Shown here one piece after another: positions 49,840 to 58,996 of a stretch of DNA of 64,000 nucleotides. The notes beneath the pieces are model-generated. The model made no database searches. It saw only the letters and a program-made list of their open reading frames with translations, and was not told the DNA's origin. Both the position numbers and the translations under genes were made by a program. This stretch comes from Quadrisphaera sp. DSM 44207. Lineage in GTDB: Bacteria; Actinomycetota; Actinomycetes; Actinomycetales; Quadrisphaeraceae. Where the stretch lies: positions 806,001 through 870,000 of the forward strand of contig NZ_FNKA01000001.1 of NCBI RefSeq assembly GCF_900101335.1, given 5' to 3'. Within the stretch, counting starts at the first letter, position 1, and each line of letters starts with the position of its first letter.

Positions 49840-50934
49840 GTGCCCTGGGTCGTCCTCGTCGCCGCGACGGCGGCCCTGGCCGCGGGGCTGGCGGTCCTCG
49901 GGCTGCCCGCGGCGCCCCTGTTCGCCGGGCTGCTCATGGGCCTGGCGGCCGCGGTGGTGCGCGTGCCGGGGCTGCGGCGGCGCGAGGTCCGGCTGCGGCT
50001 GCCCGGCGTCGTGCGCACGGCGGGCCAGGCCGTCGTCGGCGTCCTGTCCGGCGCCCTGGTGCAGCCGCAGACGCTGTCCGGGCTGGCGGGCGACTGGCCC
50101 GCCGTCCTGGCGGCGGTGCTGGCCACCCTGGCGCTCAGCCTCCTGGCGGGCCTGGCGTTCGGGCTGCACCCGGGCGTGGATCGGGTGACGGCCTCCTTCG
50201 CCCTGGTGGCCGGCGGAGCCTCGGGCCTGACGGCGATGAGCGAGCAGCTCGGCGCCGACCAGCGCGTCGTCGCCGTCGTGCAGCACCTGCGGGTGCTCTT
50301 CGTCGTCGCGCTGATGCCGGGCGTGACGACTCTGCTCGTCGCCGCGGGCGAGGACGGCGGCGCGGGTGGTGCTCCCGGCAGCGCGGGGCTGCTCGTCCGC
50401 GACGCCCCGCTGGCCGCCGACCTCGCGCTCACGGTCGGCTGCGCGGTGGCGGGCACGGCGCTGGCCCGGTGGCTGCGCCTGCCGGCCGGGTCGCTGCTGG
50501 GGCCGATGCTGCTGGCCCTCGCCGTCTCGGCGGCGGGCTGGACGGCCGGGGCCGGCGTCCCCGACCCGGTGGTGCAGGTGGCCTACGCCGTCATCGGCCT
50601 GGAGGTGGGCCTGAGCTTCACGCGCCGCAGCCTGCGGCTCGTCGGCCGCCTCCTGCCGACCGCCCTCGGCCTGGTCGTCGCGATCACCGCCGCCACGGCC
50701 GCTGTCGGCGTCCCGCTGCTGCGCCAGGCGGGCGCCAGCACCCTCGACGCCTACCTGGCCACGACGCCGGGCGGGCTGTACGCCGTGGTGGCGACCGCGG
50801 CCGACGTCGGCGCCGACACCACGCTCGTGCTCGCCGTCCAGGTGCTGCGCCTGGTGGTCATGCTGCTGCTCGCGCCGGTGCTGGCGCTGGTGCTCAGCCG
50901 CTGGCACCCCCGCTCCGGGGGCGCCGGCGGCTGA
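49840..50934 (+). CDS. AbrB family membrane protein (PF05145 type)
   Basis: A 364-residue integral membrane protein with about ten helices in two similar halves (compare AGLLMGLAAAVVRVPGL with LLGPMLLALAVSAAGW). This family is often labelled as a regulator of ammonia monooxygenase but has no DNA-binding fold and is probably a transporter. GTG at 49840, 31 bp after the stress protein gene. Confidence 0.82.
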   Translation: MPWVVLVAATAALAAGLAVLGLPAAPLFAGLLMGLAAAVVRVPGLRRREVRLRLPGVVRTAGQAVVGVLSGALVQPQTLSGLAGDWPAVLAAVLATLALSLLAGLAFGLHPGVDRVTASFALVAGGASGLTAMSEQLGADQRVVAVVQHLRVLFVVALMPGVTTLLVAAGEDGGAGGAPGSAGLLVRDAPLAADLALTVGCAVAGTALARWLRLPAGSLLGPMLLALAVSAAGWTAGAGVPDPVVQVAYAVIGLEVGLSFTRRSLRLVGRLLPTALGLVVAITAATAAVGVPLLRQAGASTLDAYLATTPGGLYAVVATAADVGADTTLVLAVQVLRLVVMLLLAPVLALVLSRWHPRSGGAGG

Positions 50935-50949
50935 GCACCAGCGCCCCGC

Positions 50950-52230
<1,281 letters not shown>

Positions 52231-52261
52231 GGTTCCTCCTGCGGTGCTTGCGGGTGGGTCC

Positions 52262-52984
52262 TCAGGGCGCGGGGGTGCGCCCGAGGGACATCTGCACCTG
52301 GTAGCGGTCGCCGCGGTACCAGGAGGTGACGTGCTCGACCGGTGCGCCGCCGGCCGCGGAGGTGCGGCGGAAGACGAGCACCGGCAGGCCGCTCGGGCCC
52401 GCGAGCGCCCGGGCCGTGGCCGGGTCGGCGACCTCCGACCACACCACCTGCTCGCCGCTGTCGACGGCCGCCCCGTAGCGGGTGGCCAGCAGCTCGTAGA
52501 GGGATCCCGTGAGGTCCTGCCCGTCGAGGTCCGGCAGCCGCTGCGCGGGGTACCAGCCGCGCTCGAGGGCCATGGGCTCGCCGTCGGCGAGCCGCAGGCG
52601 CTCCAGGCGCCAGGCCGGGGCGCCCGGCGGCAGGCGCAGGGCGTGCGCCGCGACGCGCGGGGGCTCCTCGCGCCGCACCGAGCGCACCCGCGTGGACGGC
52701 TCGTGCCCGCGCCGGCGCATGTCCTGCGTGAAGGACGCCAGGTGCAGGTGGGTCTGCACGCGCGGGCGGGCGACGAAGGTGCCCTTGCCGTGGATGCGGT
52801 ACAGCACGCCGTCCCCGACCAGCTGCCCGATCGCCTCGCGCACCGTGGCGCGGCTGACGCCGTAGCGCGCGGTCAGCTCCCGCTCGGAGGGGATGGGCGC
52901 GTCCGGTCCCAGCGTCGTGCGCGCGGCCTCGGTGAGGATGTCGCGCAGCTGCTGGTGCTTGGGAACGGGGCCGTCGAGCAGCAC
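52262..52984 (-). CDS. GntR/HutC family regulator, DasR-like
   Basis: A 240-residue repressor. The winged-helix domain includes PSERELTARYGVSRATVREAIGQL (about residues 32-55) and a wing ending in HGKGTFVARP; a UTRA effector domain follows. DasR of Streptomyces, of the same subfamily, senses GlcN-6-P and binds dre sites. A dre-like palindrome lies 50 bp upstream. GTG at 52982-52984. Confidence 0.88.
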   Translation of the reverse strand: MLLDGPVPKHQQLRDILTEAARTTLGPDAPIPSERELTARYGVSRATVREAIGQLVGDGVLYRIHGKGTFVARPRVQTHLHLASFTQDMRRRGHEPSTRVRSVRREEPPRVAAHALRLPPGAPAWRLERLRLADGEPMALERGWYPAQRLPDLDGQDLTGSLYELLATRYGAAVDSGEQVVWSEVADPATARALAGPSGLPVLVFRRTSAAGGAPVEHVTSWYRGDRYQVQMSLGRTPAP

Positions 52985-53034
52985 GCCGATGCTCCTCTCC
53001 CGCCACCGGTGGAGGCTTCCCCGGGCTGGTACGG

Positions 53035-53050
53035 ACTGGTACGGTCCAGT
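53035..53050. promoter_or_regulatory. dre-like operator between the gntR-type gene and nagA
   Basis: ACTGGTACGGTCCAGT, a 16-bp palindrome with perfect ACTGG...CCAGT arms. It matches the Streptomyces DasR site ACTGGTCTAGACCAGT at 12 of 16 positions. A further half-copy (GCTGGTACGG) precedes it. One site could control both divergent units. Confidence 0.65.
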
Positions 53051-53150
53051 GACGCGTGATCATGGAGGCCCCGCCGGGGCGTGTCAATCCCCGCTCGGTC
53101 CCCGCTCGACCCGTCCGATCCCGCGAGGGCTCGCCGCACGAGGAGGTGCC

Positions 53151-54338
53151 GTGGTCGAGGTCGTCGCCGCCCCCCGCGTGCACACCGGCAGCGCCTGGCT
53201 GGAGCCGGGCTGGGTGCGCTGGGAGGGCGAGCGCGTCGTCGACGTCGGGTCCGGGCAGCCGCCGTCGCGCCCGAGCGCGGAGCTCGCGGACGGCGTCCTG
53301 GCCCCCGGGCTGGTCGACGCGCAGCTGAACGGCGCCTTCGGCCACGACCTCGTGGACGCCGACGCGGCCGGCTGGTCCGAGGTGCTCAGCCTGCTGCCCT
53401 CCACCGGCACCACCGCCGCCGTGCCCACCTTCATCACCGCGCCGGTGGAGGAGCTGGCCGGCGCCCTGCGGCGCCGGGCCGCGCTGCACCCGGGGCTGGA
53501 GGAGCTGCCCGGCGCCGCGCGCGCGGTCGGGGTGCACCTGGAAGGGCCCTTCCTCTCCTCGCGCCGGCGCGGGGCCCACCGCGAGCACCTGCTGGTCGAC
53601 CCCGCGCCCGAGGCCGTCGACGCGCTGGTCGACGCCGCCGGCGGGCACCTGGTGTACCTGACGCTGGCGCCCGAGCGCTCCGGCGCCCTCGACGCCGTCC
53701 GCCGGCTCGCGGCCGCGGGCGTGCGGGTGGCGGTGGGCCACTCCGACGCCAGCGAGGCGCAGGCGCGCGCCGCGGCCGACGCCGGCGCGACGCTGGTCAC
53801 GCACCTGTTCAACGCGCAGCGCCCGCTGCACCACCGCGACCCCGGCGTCGTGGGCGCGGCGCTGGCCGACCCGCGCTTCACCGTGGGCCTGATCGCCGAC
53901 GGCCACCACGTGGCGCCGTCCGCGGTCGCGATCGCCTTCGCCGCCGCGCCGGGGCGGGTCATGCTCGTCACCGACGCCACCGCCGCCCTCGGCATGCGCC
54001 CGGGCCGCTACTCCCTGGGCGGGGTGGAGGTGGAGGTCCCGGCCGACGGGCCGCCGGTGCGCGCCGACGGCACGATGGCCGGCTCCTCGCTGCGCATGGA
54101 CGACGCGGTGGCCGGCGCCGTCGCGTGCGGCGTCGACCTCGGCACCGCCCTGGCGGCGGCGACGCGCGTGCCCGCCGACGCCCTCGGGCGCACCGACCTC
54201 GGCCGCCTGGAGCCCGGCTCGGCCGCCGACCTGGTGCACCTGGGCCCGGACGGGGAGTCCTCCCTGCGCGCGCGGGCGACCTGGGTGCGCGGGCGCCTGG
54301 CGTGGTCCGCCGCGCCCGAGCTGTCGGAACGGCGGTGA
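53151..54338 (+). CDS. nagA: N-acetylglucosamine-6-phosphate deacetylase
   Basis: NagA, 395 residues, removes acetate from GlcNAc-6-P. The motifs VHLEGPFLS, THLFNAQRPLHHRDPG and VTDATAALG hold metal-binding and catalytic residues of the amidohydrolase fold. The GTG at 53151 has GAGGAGG seven bases upstream. First gene of a five-gene unit with the SIS deaminase, EIIB, EIIA and HAD genes. Confidence 0.93.
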   Translation: MVEVVAAPRVHTGSAWLEPGWVRWEGERVVDVGSGQPPSRPSAELADGVLAPGLVDAQLNGAFGHDLVDADAAGWSEVLSLLPSTGTTAAVPTFITAPVEELAGALRRRAALHPGLEELPGAARAVGVHLEGPFLSSRRRGAHREHLLVDPAPEAVDALVDAAGGHLVYLTLAPERSGALDAVRRLAAAGVRVAVGHSDASEAQARAAADAGATLVTHLFNAQRPLHHRDPGVVGAALADPRFTVGLIADGHHVAPSAVAIAFAAAPGRVMLVTDATAALGMRPGRYSLGGVEVEVPADGPPVRADGTMAGSSLRMDDAVAGAVACGVDLGTALAAATRVPADALGRTDLGRLEPGSAADLVHLGPDGESSLRARATWVRGRLAWSAAPELSERR

Positions 54339-54345
54339 GCGCGCG

Positions 54346-55413
54346 GTGAGCGCCGTGAGCAGCTCGCCGCCGTCCCTCATGGCGCGCGAGGTCGCCGAGC
54401 AGCCGCAGGCCCTCGCCGCCACCCTGGAGGCGCTGCTGCCGCTGCGCGAGCGGCTGCGCGACCTCGCCGACGGCGCCCGCGACGTCCTGCTCGTGGCGCG
54501 CGGGTCCTCCGACGACGCCGCCGTCTACGCCCGCTACCTGCTCGAGGTGCACGCCGGGCGCCGCGCGGCGCTGGCCGCGCCCAGCGTCGCCACCCACTAC
54601 CGGGCACCGCTGGACCTCACGCGGACCCTGGTGGTCTCGGTGAGCCAGTCCGGCAGCACCGGGGAGATCGTCGCCACCCAGGAGTGGGCGCGCGCCTGCG
54701 GGGCGCGCACGGTGGCCGTCACCAACGCGGAGGGCTCGCCGCTGGCCGCGGGCGCCGACCTGGCGCTGGTCACGCGCGCCGGGCCCGAGCGCGCCGTGCC
54801 CGCGACGAAGACGTACACGACGCAGCTGGCGGCGATGGCCGTGCTCGGCACCGCACTGGCCCCGGAGCCCACCGCCCTGGACGCGCACCTGGAGCGCGCG
54901 CCGGGCGAGGTCGCCCGCCTGCTGGAGCGGCGCGAGGGCGTCGAGGCGGCCGTGGAGGAGCTGGCCGGCGCGCGCGACGTGCTGGTCAGCGGGCGCGGGC
55001 TCGTCATGGGCACCGCCCTGGAGGTGGCGCTGAAGATCGAGGAGACGTGCCTGCGCTCGGTGCGGGGCCTGTCGTACGCCGACCTGCGCCACGGCCCCAT
55101 CGCGGTCGTCGGGGAGGGTCTCGTCGCGGTGCTCGTCGCCGCCCAGGACGGCCCGCTCGTCGAGGGCATGGCGCAGGTGGCCCGCGACCTCGCCGCGCGC
55201 GGCGCCCGCACGGTCGGCCTCGGCGGGGGCGACGCCCTCGCCGCCGCCTGCTCGCTGCACCTGCCCGGCCCCGACCTGCCCGAGGCCGTGGCGCCGCTCG
55301 CCCTCGTCGTCCCCGCCCAGCTCGCGGTCGAGGCGCTCGCCCGGCGCCTGGGCCTCGACCCCGACGCGCCCCGCGGCCTGTCCAAGGTCACCCAGACCGA
55401 CCCGGGCGCCTGA
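54346..55413 (+). CDS. SIS domain protein, probable glucosamine-6-phosphate deaminase (GlmS-like)
   Basis: A 355-residue protein with two SIS domains (SVSQSGSTGEIVATQEW in the first; KIEETCLRSVRGLSYADLRHGP in the second) and no glutaminase domain. Such GlmS-like proteins act as deaminases converting GlcN-6-P to fructose-6-P and ammonia, replacing NagB. Its place 7 bp after nagA supports this; an isomerase role is the alternative. GTG at 54346; an ATG-led internal start seems less likely. Confidence 0.85.
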   Translation: MSAVSSSPPSLMAREVAEQPQALAATLEALLPLRERLRDLADGARDVLLVARGSSDDAAVYARYLLEVHAGRRAALAAPSVATHYRAPLDLTRTLVVSVSQSGSTGEIVATQEWARACGARTVAVTNAEGSPLAAGADLALVTRAGPERAVPATKTYTTQLAAMAVLGTALAPEPTALDAHLERAPGEVARLLERREGVEAAVEELAGARDVLVSGRGLVMGTALEVALKIEETCLRSVRGLSYADLRHGPIAVVGEGLVAVLVAAQDGPLVEGMAQVARDLAARGARTVGLGGGDALAAACSLHLPGPDLPEAVAPLALVVPAQLAVEALARRLGLDPDAPRGLSKVTQTDPGA

Positions 55414-55473
55414 GCCGGCCACCGCACCGAGTCCCGACCCCGTCCCGTCCCGTCCCGTCCCGCTGGAGGTCCC

Positions 55474-55704
55474 GTGAGCCAGGCAGCCGACATCCTCGCC
55501 GCCCTCGGCGGCGCGCAGAACGTCGTCGAGATCGAGCCGTGCATCACCCGGCTGCGCACCGAGGTGCGCGACCCCTCCCTCGTCGACGAGAGGGCGCTGC
55601 GCGCCGCCGGCGCCCACGGCGTGCTCACCTCCGGCGACGTCGTCCAGGTGGTGCTCGGCCCCACCGCGGACGTCGTCGCCAGCGACATCGACGACCTGCT
55701 GTGA
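55474..55704 (+). CDS. PTS glucose/GlcNAc-family EIIB protein
   Basis: A 76-residue stand-alone EIIB domain. The phosphorylated Cys23 lies in EPCITRLR. It should receive phosphate from EIIA (next gene) and pass it to the sugar in EIIC. A short (GTCCC)n run precedes its ribosome-binding site. GTG at 55474; the stop overlaps the EIIA start. Confidence 0.92.
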   Translation: MSQAADILAALGGAQNVVEIEPCITRLRTEVRDPSLVDERALRAAGAHGVLTSGDVVQVVLGPTADVVASDIDDLL

Positions 55705-56174
55705 CGGGCGCCGCCGCGGCGGCGGGCCTGCGCGTGCTCGCGCCGCTGCCGGGGCGCGTGCTGGCGCTGGCGCAGGTGCCCGACCCGGTATTCGCGCAGG
55801 CGATCGTCGGGCCGGGCGCGGCGCTCGACCCGCCGCGCGGGCCGGTCACGGCGGTCTCCCCGGTCGCGGGCAGGCTCGTCAAGGCGCACCCGCACGCCTT
55901 CGTCGTCCTCACCGACGACGGCGCGGGCGTGCTCGTGCACTGCGGCATCGACACCGTACAGCTGCGCGGGGACGGCTTCGCCCTGCACGCGGCCGAGGGA
56001 GAGCAGCTGGCGGCCGGGCAGCCCGTCGTCAGCTTCGACGCCGCGGCCCTCGAGGCGGGCGGGCGCTCGCCGGTGTGCCCCGTGGTGGTCCTGGACGCGC
56101 CCGCGGACGCCGTCACCGTCCTCGCGTCCGGGGACGTGCAGCCGGGTGACGCGCTGCTGGCCTGGCAGCGGTGA
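55701..56174 (+). CDS. PTS glucose-family EIIA protein
   Basis: A 157-residue EIIA of the Crr type. The active His is in VLVHCGIDTV and the supporting His in AHPHAFVVLTDDG. It links HPr to EIIB. The GTG overlaps the EIIB stop (GTGA) and its own stop overlaps the HAD gene, so the three are translated together. Confidence 0.92.
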   Translation: MTGAAAAAGLRVLAPLPGRVLALAQVPDPVFAQAIVGPGAALDPPRGPVTAVSPVAGRLVKAHPHAFVVLTDDGAGVLVHCGIDTVQLRGDGFALHAAEGEQLAAGQPVVSFDAAALEAGGRSPVCPVVVLDAPADAVTVLASGDVQPGDALLAWQR

Positions 56175-56815
56175 GGGCGCTCCTGCTCGACCTCGACGGC
56201 ACCCTCGTCGACAGCGAGCCGGCGCACCGGGCGGCGTGGCGGGCGTTCTTCGCCAGCCGCGGCTGGCACGTCGACGAGGACACCTACCGGCGCACCTTCG
56301 TCGGGCGCCGGGGCGCCGACGTCCTGGCCACCGAGCCGGGCCCGTGGGCGGGTGAGGACCCGCGGGCGCTGGTGGAGGAGGTGCTCTCGCACCTGCGCGA
56401 GACCGCGCGGCTGGCGCGCGCCGCCCCCGGCGCGGGCGAGCTGCTGCGCCGCGCCCGCGCCGCCGGGGTGGCGCTGGCGCTGGTCACCTCCGCGACGCGC
56501 GCGTGGGTCGATCCCGCGCTGCGCCAGGTGCTCGGCGTGGACGCCGGCGCCTTCGACGCCGAGGTCACGGCCGAGTCCGTGGCGCAGGGCAAGCCGCACC
56601 CCGCGCCGTTCGCCCTCGCGTGCTCGCTGCTGGGCGTGCCCCCGGCCGAGGCGGTGGCCGTGGAGGACTCCGCGTCCGGCGTCCGCTCGGCGGTGGCCGC
56701 CGGCGTCGGGCGCGTGGTCGGGGTGGAGACCACGACCAGCGCCGACCTGCTGCGCGACGCGGGCGCGACGCAGGTGGTGGCGCACCTGGACCAGGTCGAC
56801 GTCGGAGCACCGTGA
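56171..56815 (+). CDS. HAD superfamily hydrolase, beta-phosphoglucomutase-like
   Basis: A 214-residue phosphatase or mutase. LDLDGTLVDSEPAHRAAW holds the nucleophile Asp pair, SATRAW the second motif, QGKPHP the lysine and EDSASGVRSAVAAG the metal site. It ends the PTS unit, overlapping EIIA by 4 bp, which suggests a phosphosugar substrate such as an excess or dead-end sugar phosphate (inference). Confidence 0.85.
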   Translation: MRALLLDLDGTLVDSEPAHRAAWRAFFASRGWHVDEDTYRRTFVGRRGADVLATEPGPWAGEDPRALVEEVLSHLRETARLARAAPGAGELLRRARAAGVALALVTSATRAWVDPALRQVLGVDAGAFDAEVTAESVAQGKPHPAPFALACSLLGVPPAEAVAVEDSASGVRSAVAAGVGRVVGVETTTSADLLRDAGATQVVAHLDQVDVGAP

Positions 56816-56860
56816 CGGCGGACGCGGACCATCGCGTCTACCGGAGCGCACACCGCACGG

Positions 56861-56911
56861 GTGAGCGACACCACGACGGTCAGGGTCCGCCGCAGCACCC
56901 GGGACCGGCGC
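56861..56911 (+). pseudogene. MazE-like antitoxin remnant
   Basis: From GTG 56861 the frame reads VSDTTTVRVRRSTRDR, the usual opening of MazE/VapB-type antitoxins in actinobacteria. The rest of the antitoxin is missing; the frame continues into unrelated Pro/Ala codons. It is followed by the tail of a MazF toxin in another frame. Confidence 0.55.
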
Positions 56912-56948
56912 CCCGGTCCACCGGCCCCCTGCGCCTCGTCCGCCCCTG

Positions 56949-57149
56949 ACGAGCACGCGCCGCGCCCACCCGTGGCGCACCGAGGTCGAGCCGACGCCCG
57001 ACGACGGGCTGTCGAGCACCTCGCGCGTGCAGACCGACCACCTGCGCGCCATCGCCACCGCTCGAGGCGCGCAACGGCTCGGCGCCCTCGATCCCCCGCT
57101 GCTCCTGCGCGTGACGTCGGTGCTGGGCCTCCTCCTCGACCTGCCGTGA
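56949..57149 (+). pseudogene. MazF/PemK toxin remnant, C-terminal part
   Basis: In the third frame (codons from 56949) the sequence reads HPWRTEVEPTPDDGLSSTSR, then QTDHLRAIATARGAQRLGAL and LLLRVTSVLGLLLDLP before TGA 57147-57149. This matches the last 65 or so residues of MazF-family endoribonucleases. The N-terminal half with the active-site arginine is missing and no start codon is present, so it cannot be a working toxin. The 369-bp space from 56816 holds only these remnants and the menB promoter. Confidence 0.6.
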
Positions 57150-57172
57150 GCCGGCTCCGACGGCGCCGGTCC

Positions 57173-57178
57173 TAGAGT
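57173..57178 (+). promoter_or_regulatory. menB: -10 element for leaderless menB
   Basis: TAGAGT, six bases before the menB GTG, with no ribosome-binding site. Fits a leaderless transcript starting at the GTG. Confidence 0.45.
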
Positions 57179-57184
57179 GCCCCG

Positions 57185-58126
57185 GTGAGCGCGCGCCCCG
57201 ACGTCTCCGAGCTGTTCGACCCCTCCGCGTGGGCGGTGGTGCCCGGCTTCGAGGACCTCAGCGACCTCACCTACCACCGCAGCACGGTCGAGGGCCGCGC
57301 CCGCGGCACCGTGCGCATCGCCTTCGACCGGCCGCAGGTGCGCAACGCGTTCCGGCCGCACACCGTCGACGAGCTGTTCCGCGCCCTGGACCACGCCCGC
57401 CGCACGCCCGACGTCGGCTGCGTGCTGCTCACGGGCAACGGGCCGAGCGCGAAGGACGGCGGCTGGGCGTTCTGCTCCGGCGGCGACCAGCGCGTCCGCG
57501 GCCGCTCGGGCTACCAGTACGCCACCGGGGAGACCGCCGAGAGCGTGGACGCCGCGCGGGCGGCCGCCGAGGGCGGGCGGCTGCACGTGCTGGAGGTGCA
57601 GCGGCTGATCCGCACCATGCCGAAGGTCGTCGTCGCCGTCGTGCCCGGCTGGGCGGCCGGCGGCGGGCACAGCCTGCACGTGGTGTGCGACCTGACCATC
57701 GCCAGCCGCGAGCACGCCCGCTTCAAGCAGACCGACGCCGACGTCGGCAGCTTCGACGCCGGGTACGGGTCGGCCTACCTGGCCCGCATGGTCGGGCAGA
57801 AGCGGGCGCGGGAGGTCTTCTTCCTCGGGCGGGCGTACTCGGCGCAGGAGATGGCCGACATGGGCGCCGTCAACCTCGTCGCCGACCACGCCGACCTGGA
57901 GCGGGTGGCGCTGGGGGTGGCCGCGGAGGTCAACGGCAAGAGCCCCACGGCGCAGCGGATGCTGAAGTTCGCCTTCAACCTCGTGGACGACGGCCTGATG
58001 GGCCAGCAGGTCTTCGCCGGGGAGGCCACGCGCCTGGCGTACATGACGGACGAGGCGGTGGAGGGGCGCGACGCCTTCCTGGCCAGGCGCTCCCCCGACT
58101 GGTCGCCGTTCCCCTGGTACTACTGA
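57185..58126 (+). CDS. menB: 1,4-Dihydroxy-2-naphthoyl-CoA synthase
   Basis: MenB, 313 residues, a crotonase-fold enzyme that closes the naphthoquinone ring. KDGGWAFCSGGDQRVRG, VPGWAAGGGHSLHVVCDLTI and DADVGSFDAGYGSAY identify MenB and not enoyl-CoA hydratases. GTG at 57185. It stands 11 kb from menC, next to the MazEF remnant. Confidence 0.95.
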   Translation: MSARPDVSELFDPSAWAVVPGFEDLSDLTYHRSTVEGRARGTVRIAFDRPQVRNAFRPHTVDELFRALDHARRTPDVGCVLLTGNGPSAKDGGWAFCSGGDQRVRGRSGYQYATGETAESVDAARAAAEGGRLHVLEVQRLIRTMPKVVVAVVPGWAAGGGHSLHVVCDLTIASREHARFKQTDADVGSFDAGYGSAYLARMVGQKRAREVFFLGRAYSAQEMADMGAVNLVADHADLERVALGVAAEVNGKSPTAQRMLKFAFNLVDDGLMGQQVFAGEATRLAYMTDEAVEGRDAFLARRSPDWSPFPWYY

Positions 58127-58244
58127 CGCGCCCGCGCCCTGCCCGGGCGAACCTCGGTCCCAGGAACCGCGTCCTGGATGCAGCAGGACGGGTGCGCAGG
58201 CGCGTCTGGAGCGCGTCAGAGCACATCGACCGACGGAGGCCATC

Positions 58245-58910
58245 GTGCGCACCACCTCGTGGAAGACCACCACCGCCCTCGCCGCCTGCGCGGGCCTGGT
58301 CCTCATCTCCTCCCCCGCCGCCGTCGCCGCGGGACCGGCCGCCCGCAGCGGGACCGCCACGGCGACCGTCACGGCCGCCGCCGCGGCCGCCGCGTCGCAG
58401 GCCCCGCTGCTGGAGGCCGGGAGCCGCGGCCCGCAGGTGCGCGAGTGGCAGGCCCTGCTCAACCGCCTCGTCGCCGCCGGCCAGCTCCAGGGTCCCGCCC
58501 TGGCCGAGGACGGCGTCTTCGGGCCGGGCACGCAGTCGGCCACGAAGCGGGCCCAGGCGCGGGTGAACCTCGTGCAGGACGGCGTCGTCGGCCCGAGGAC
58601 CCGCACCGCCGTCTCCGAGGTGGCGGCCGCCAGCGGGATCGGCGGGATCGGGGCGAGCGGCGGCGAGGCGAGCGAGGGCCGGCGCCTGCAGCAGGGTGCG
58701 CGCGGCGACGACGTGCGCGAGTGGCAGCGGATCGTCAACACCGGGATCGACCTCGGCCGGGTCGACCACCCGCGCATCGCGCAGGACGGCTCCTTCGGAC
58801 CGAGGACCCGCAGCGCCACGACCGCCCTGCAGCGGGCGGCGAACGTCCCCGCGGACGGCGTGGTCGGGCCGGTCACCCGCGAGGCCGCGGGCTGGCTGCT
58901 CGAGGGCTGA
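58245..58910 (+). CDS. Secreted protein with two peptidoglycan-binding domains
   Basis: A 221-residue protein with a Sec signal peptide (LAACAGLVLISSPAAVAA, cleavage near residue 29). Two PG_binding_1 repeats follow: GSRGPQVREWQALLN...DGVFGP...DGVVGP (about 60-125) and GARGDDVREWQRIVN...DGSFGP...DGVVGP (about 150-218). No enzymatic domain. It probably binds the cell wall. GTG at 58245 with GGAGG upstream. Confidence 0.88.
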   Translation: MRTTSWKTTTALAACAGLVLISSPAAVAAGPAARSGTATATVTAAAAAAASQAPLLEAGSRGPQVREWQALLNRLVAAGQLQGPALAEDGVFGPGTQSATKRAQARVNLVQDGVVGPRTRTAVSEVAAASGIGGIGASGGEASEGRRLQQGARGDDVREWQRIVNTGIDLGRVDHPRIAQDGSFGPRTRSATTALQRAANVPADGVVGPVTREAAGWLLEG

Positions 58911-58952
58911 CCGGCGCCGGCTCCGGGCCGCTCCGGGCCGCTCGGGGCGCAC

Positions 58953-58991
58953 GAGCGGCGGTCGCGGTGGACTCCACCGCGACCGCCGCTC
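58953..58991. terminator. Bidirectional terminator
   Basis: Perfect 18-bp inverted repeat (58953-58970 with 58974-58991), 3-base loop, between the convergent peptidoglycan-binding and serine hydrolase genes. Confidence 0.85.
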
Positions 58992-58996
58992 CCGTG

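Noticed and set aside
49840-50934. AbrB as a transition-state DNA-binding regulator
   Set aside because: The protein is almost wholly membrane helices and lacks the SpoVT/AbrB DNA-binding fold; the name is inherited from family labels.
56861-57175. A 104-residue hypothetical protein starting VSDTTTVRVRR
   Set aside because: Only the first 16 or so residues resemble an antitoxin; the remainder is out of frame with the MazF tail and has no conserved content.
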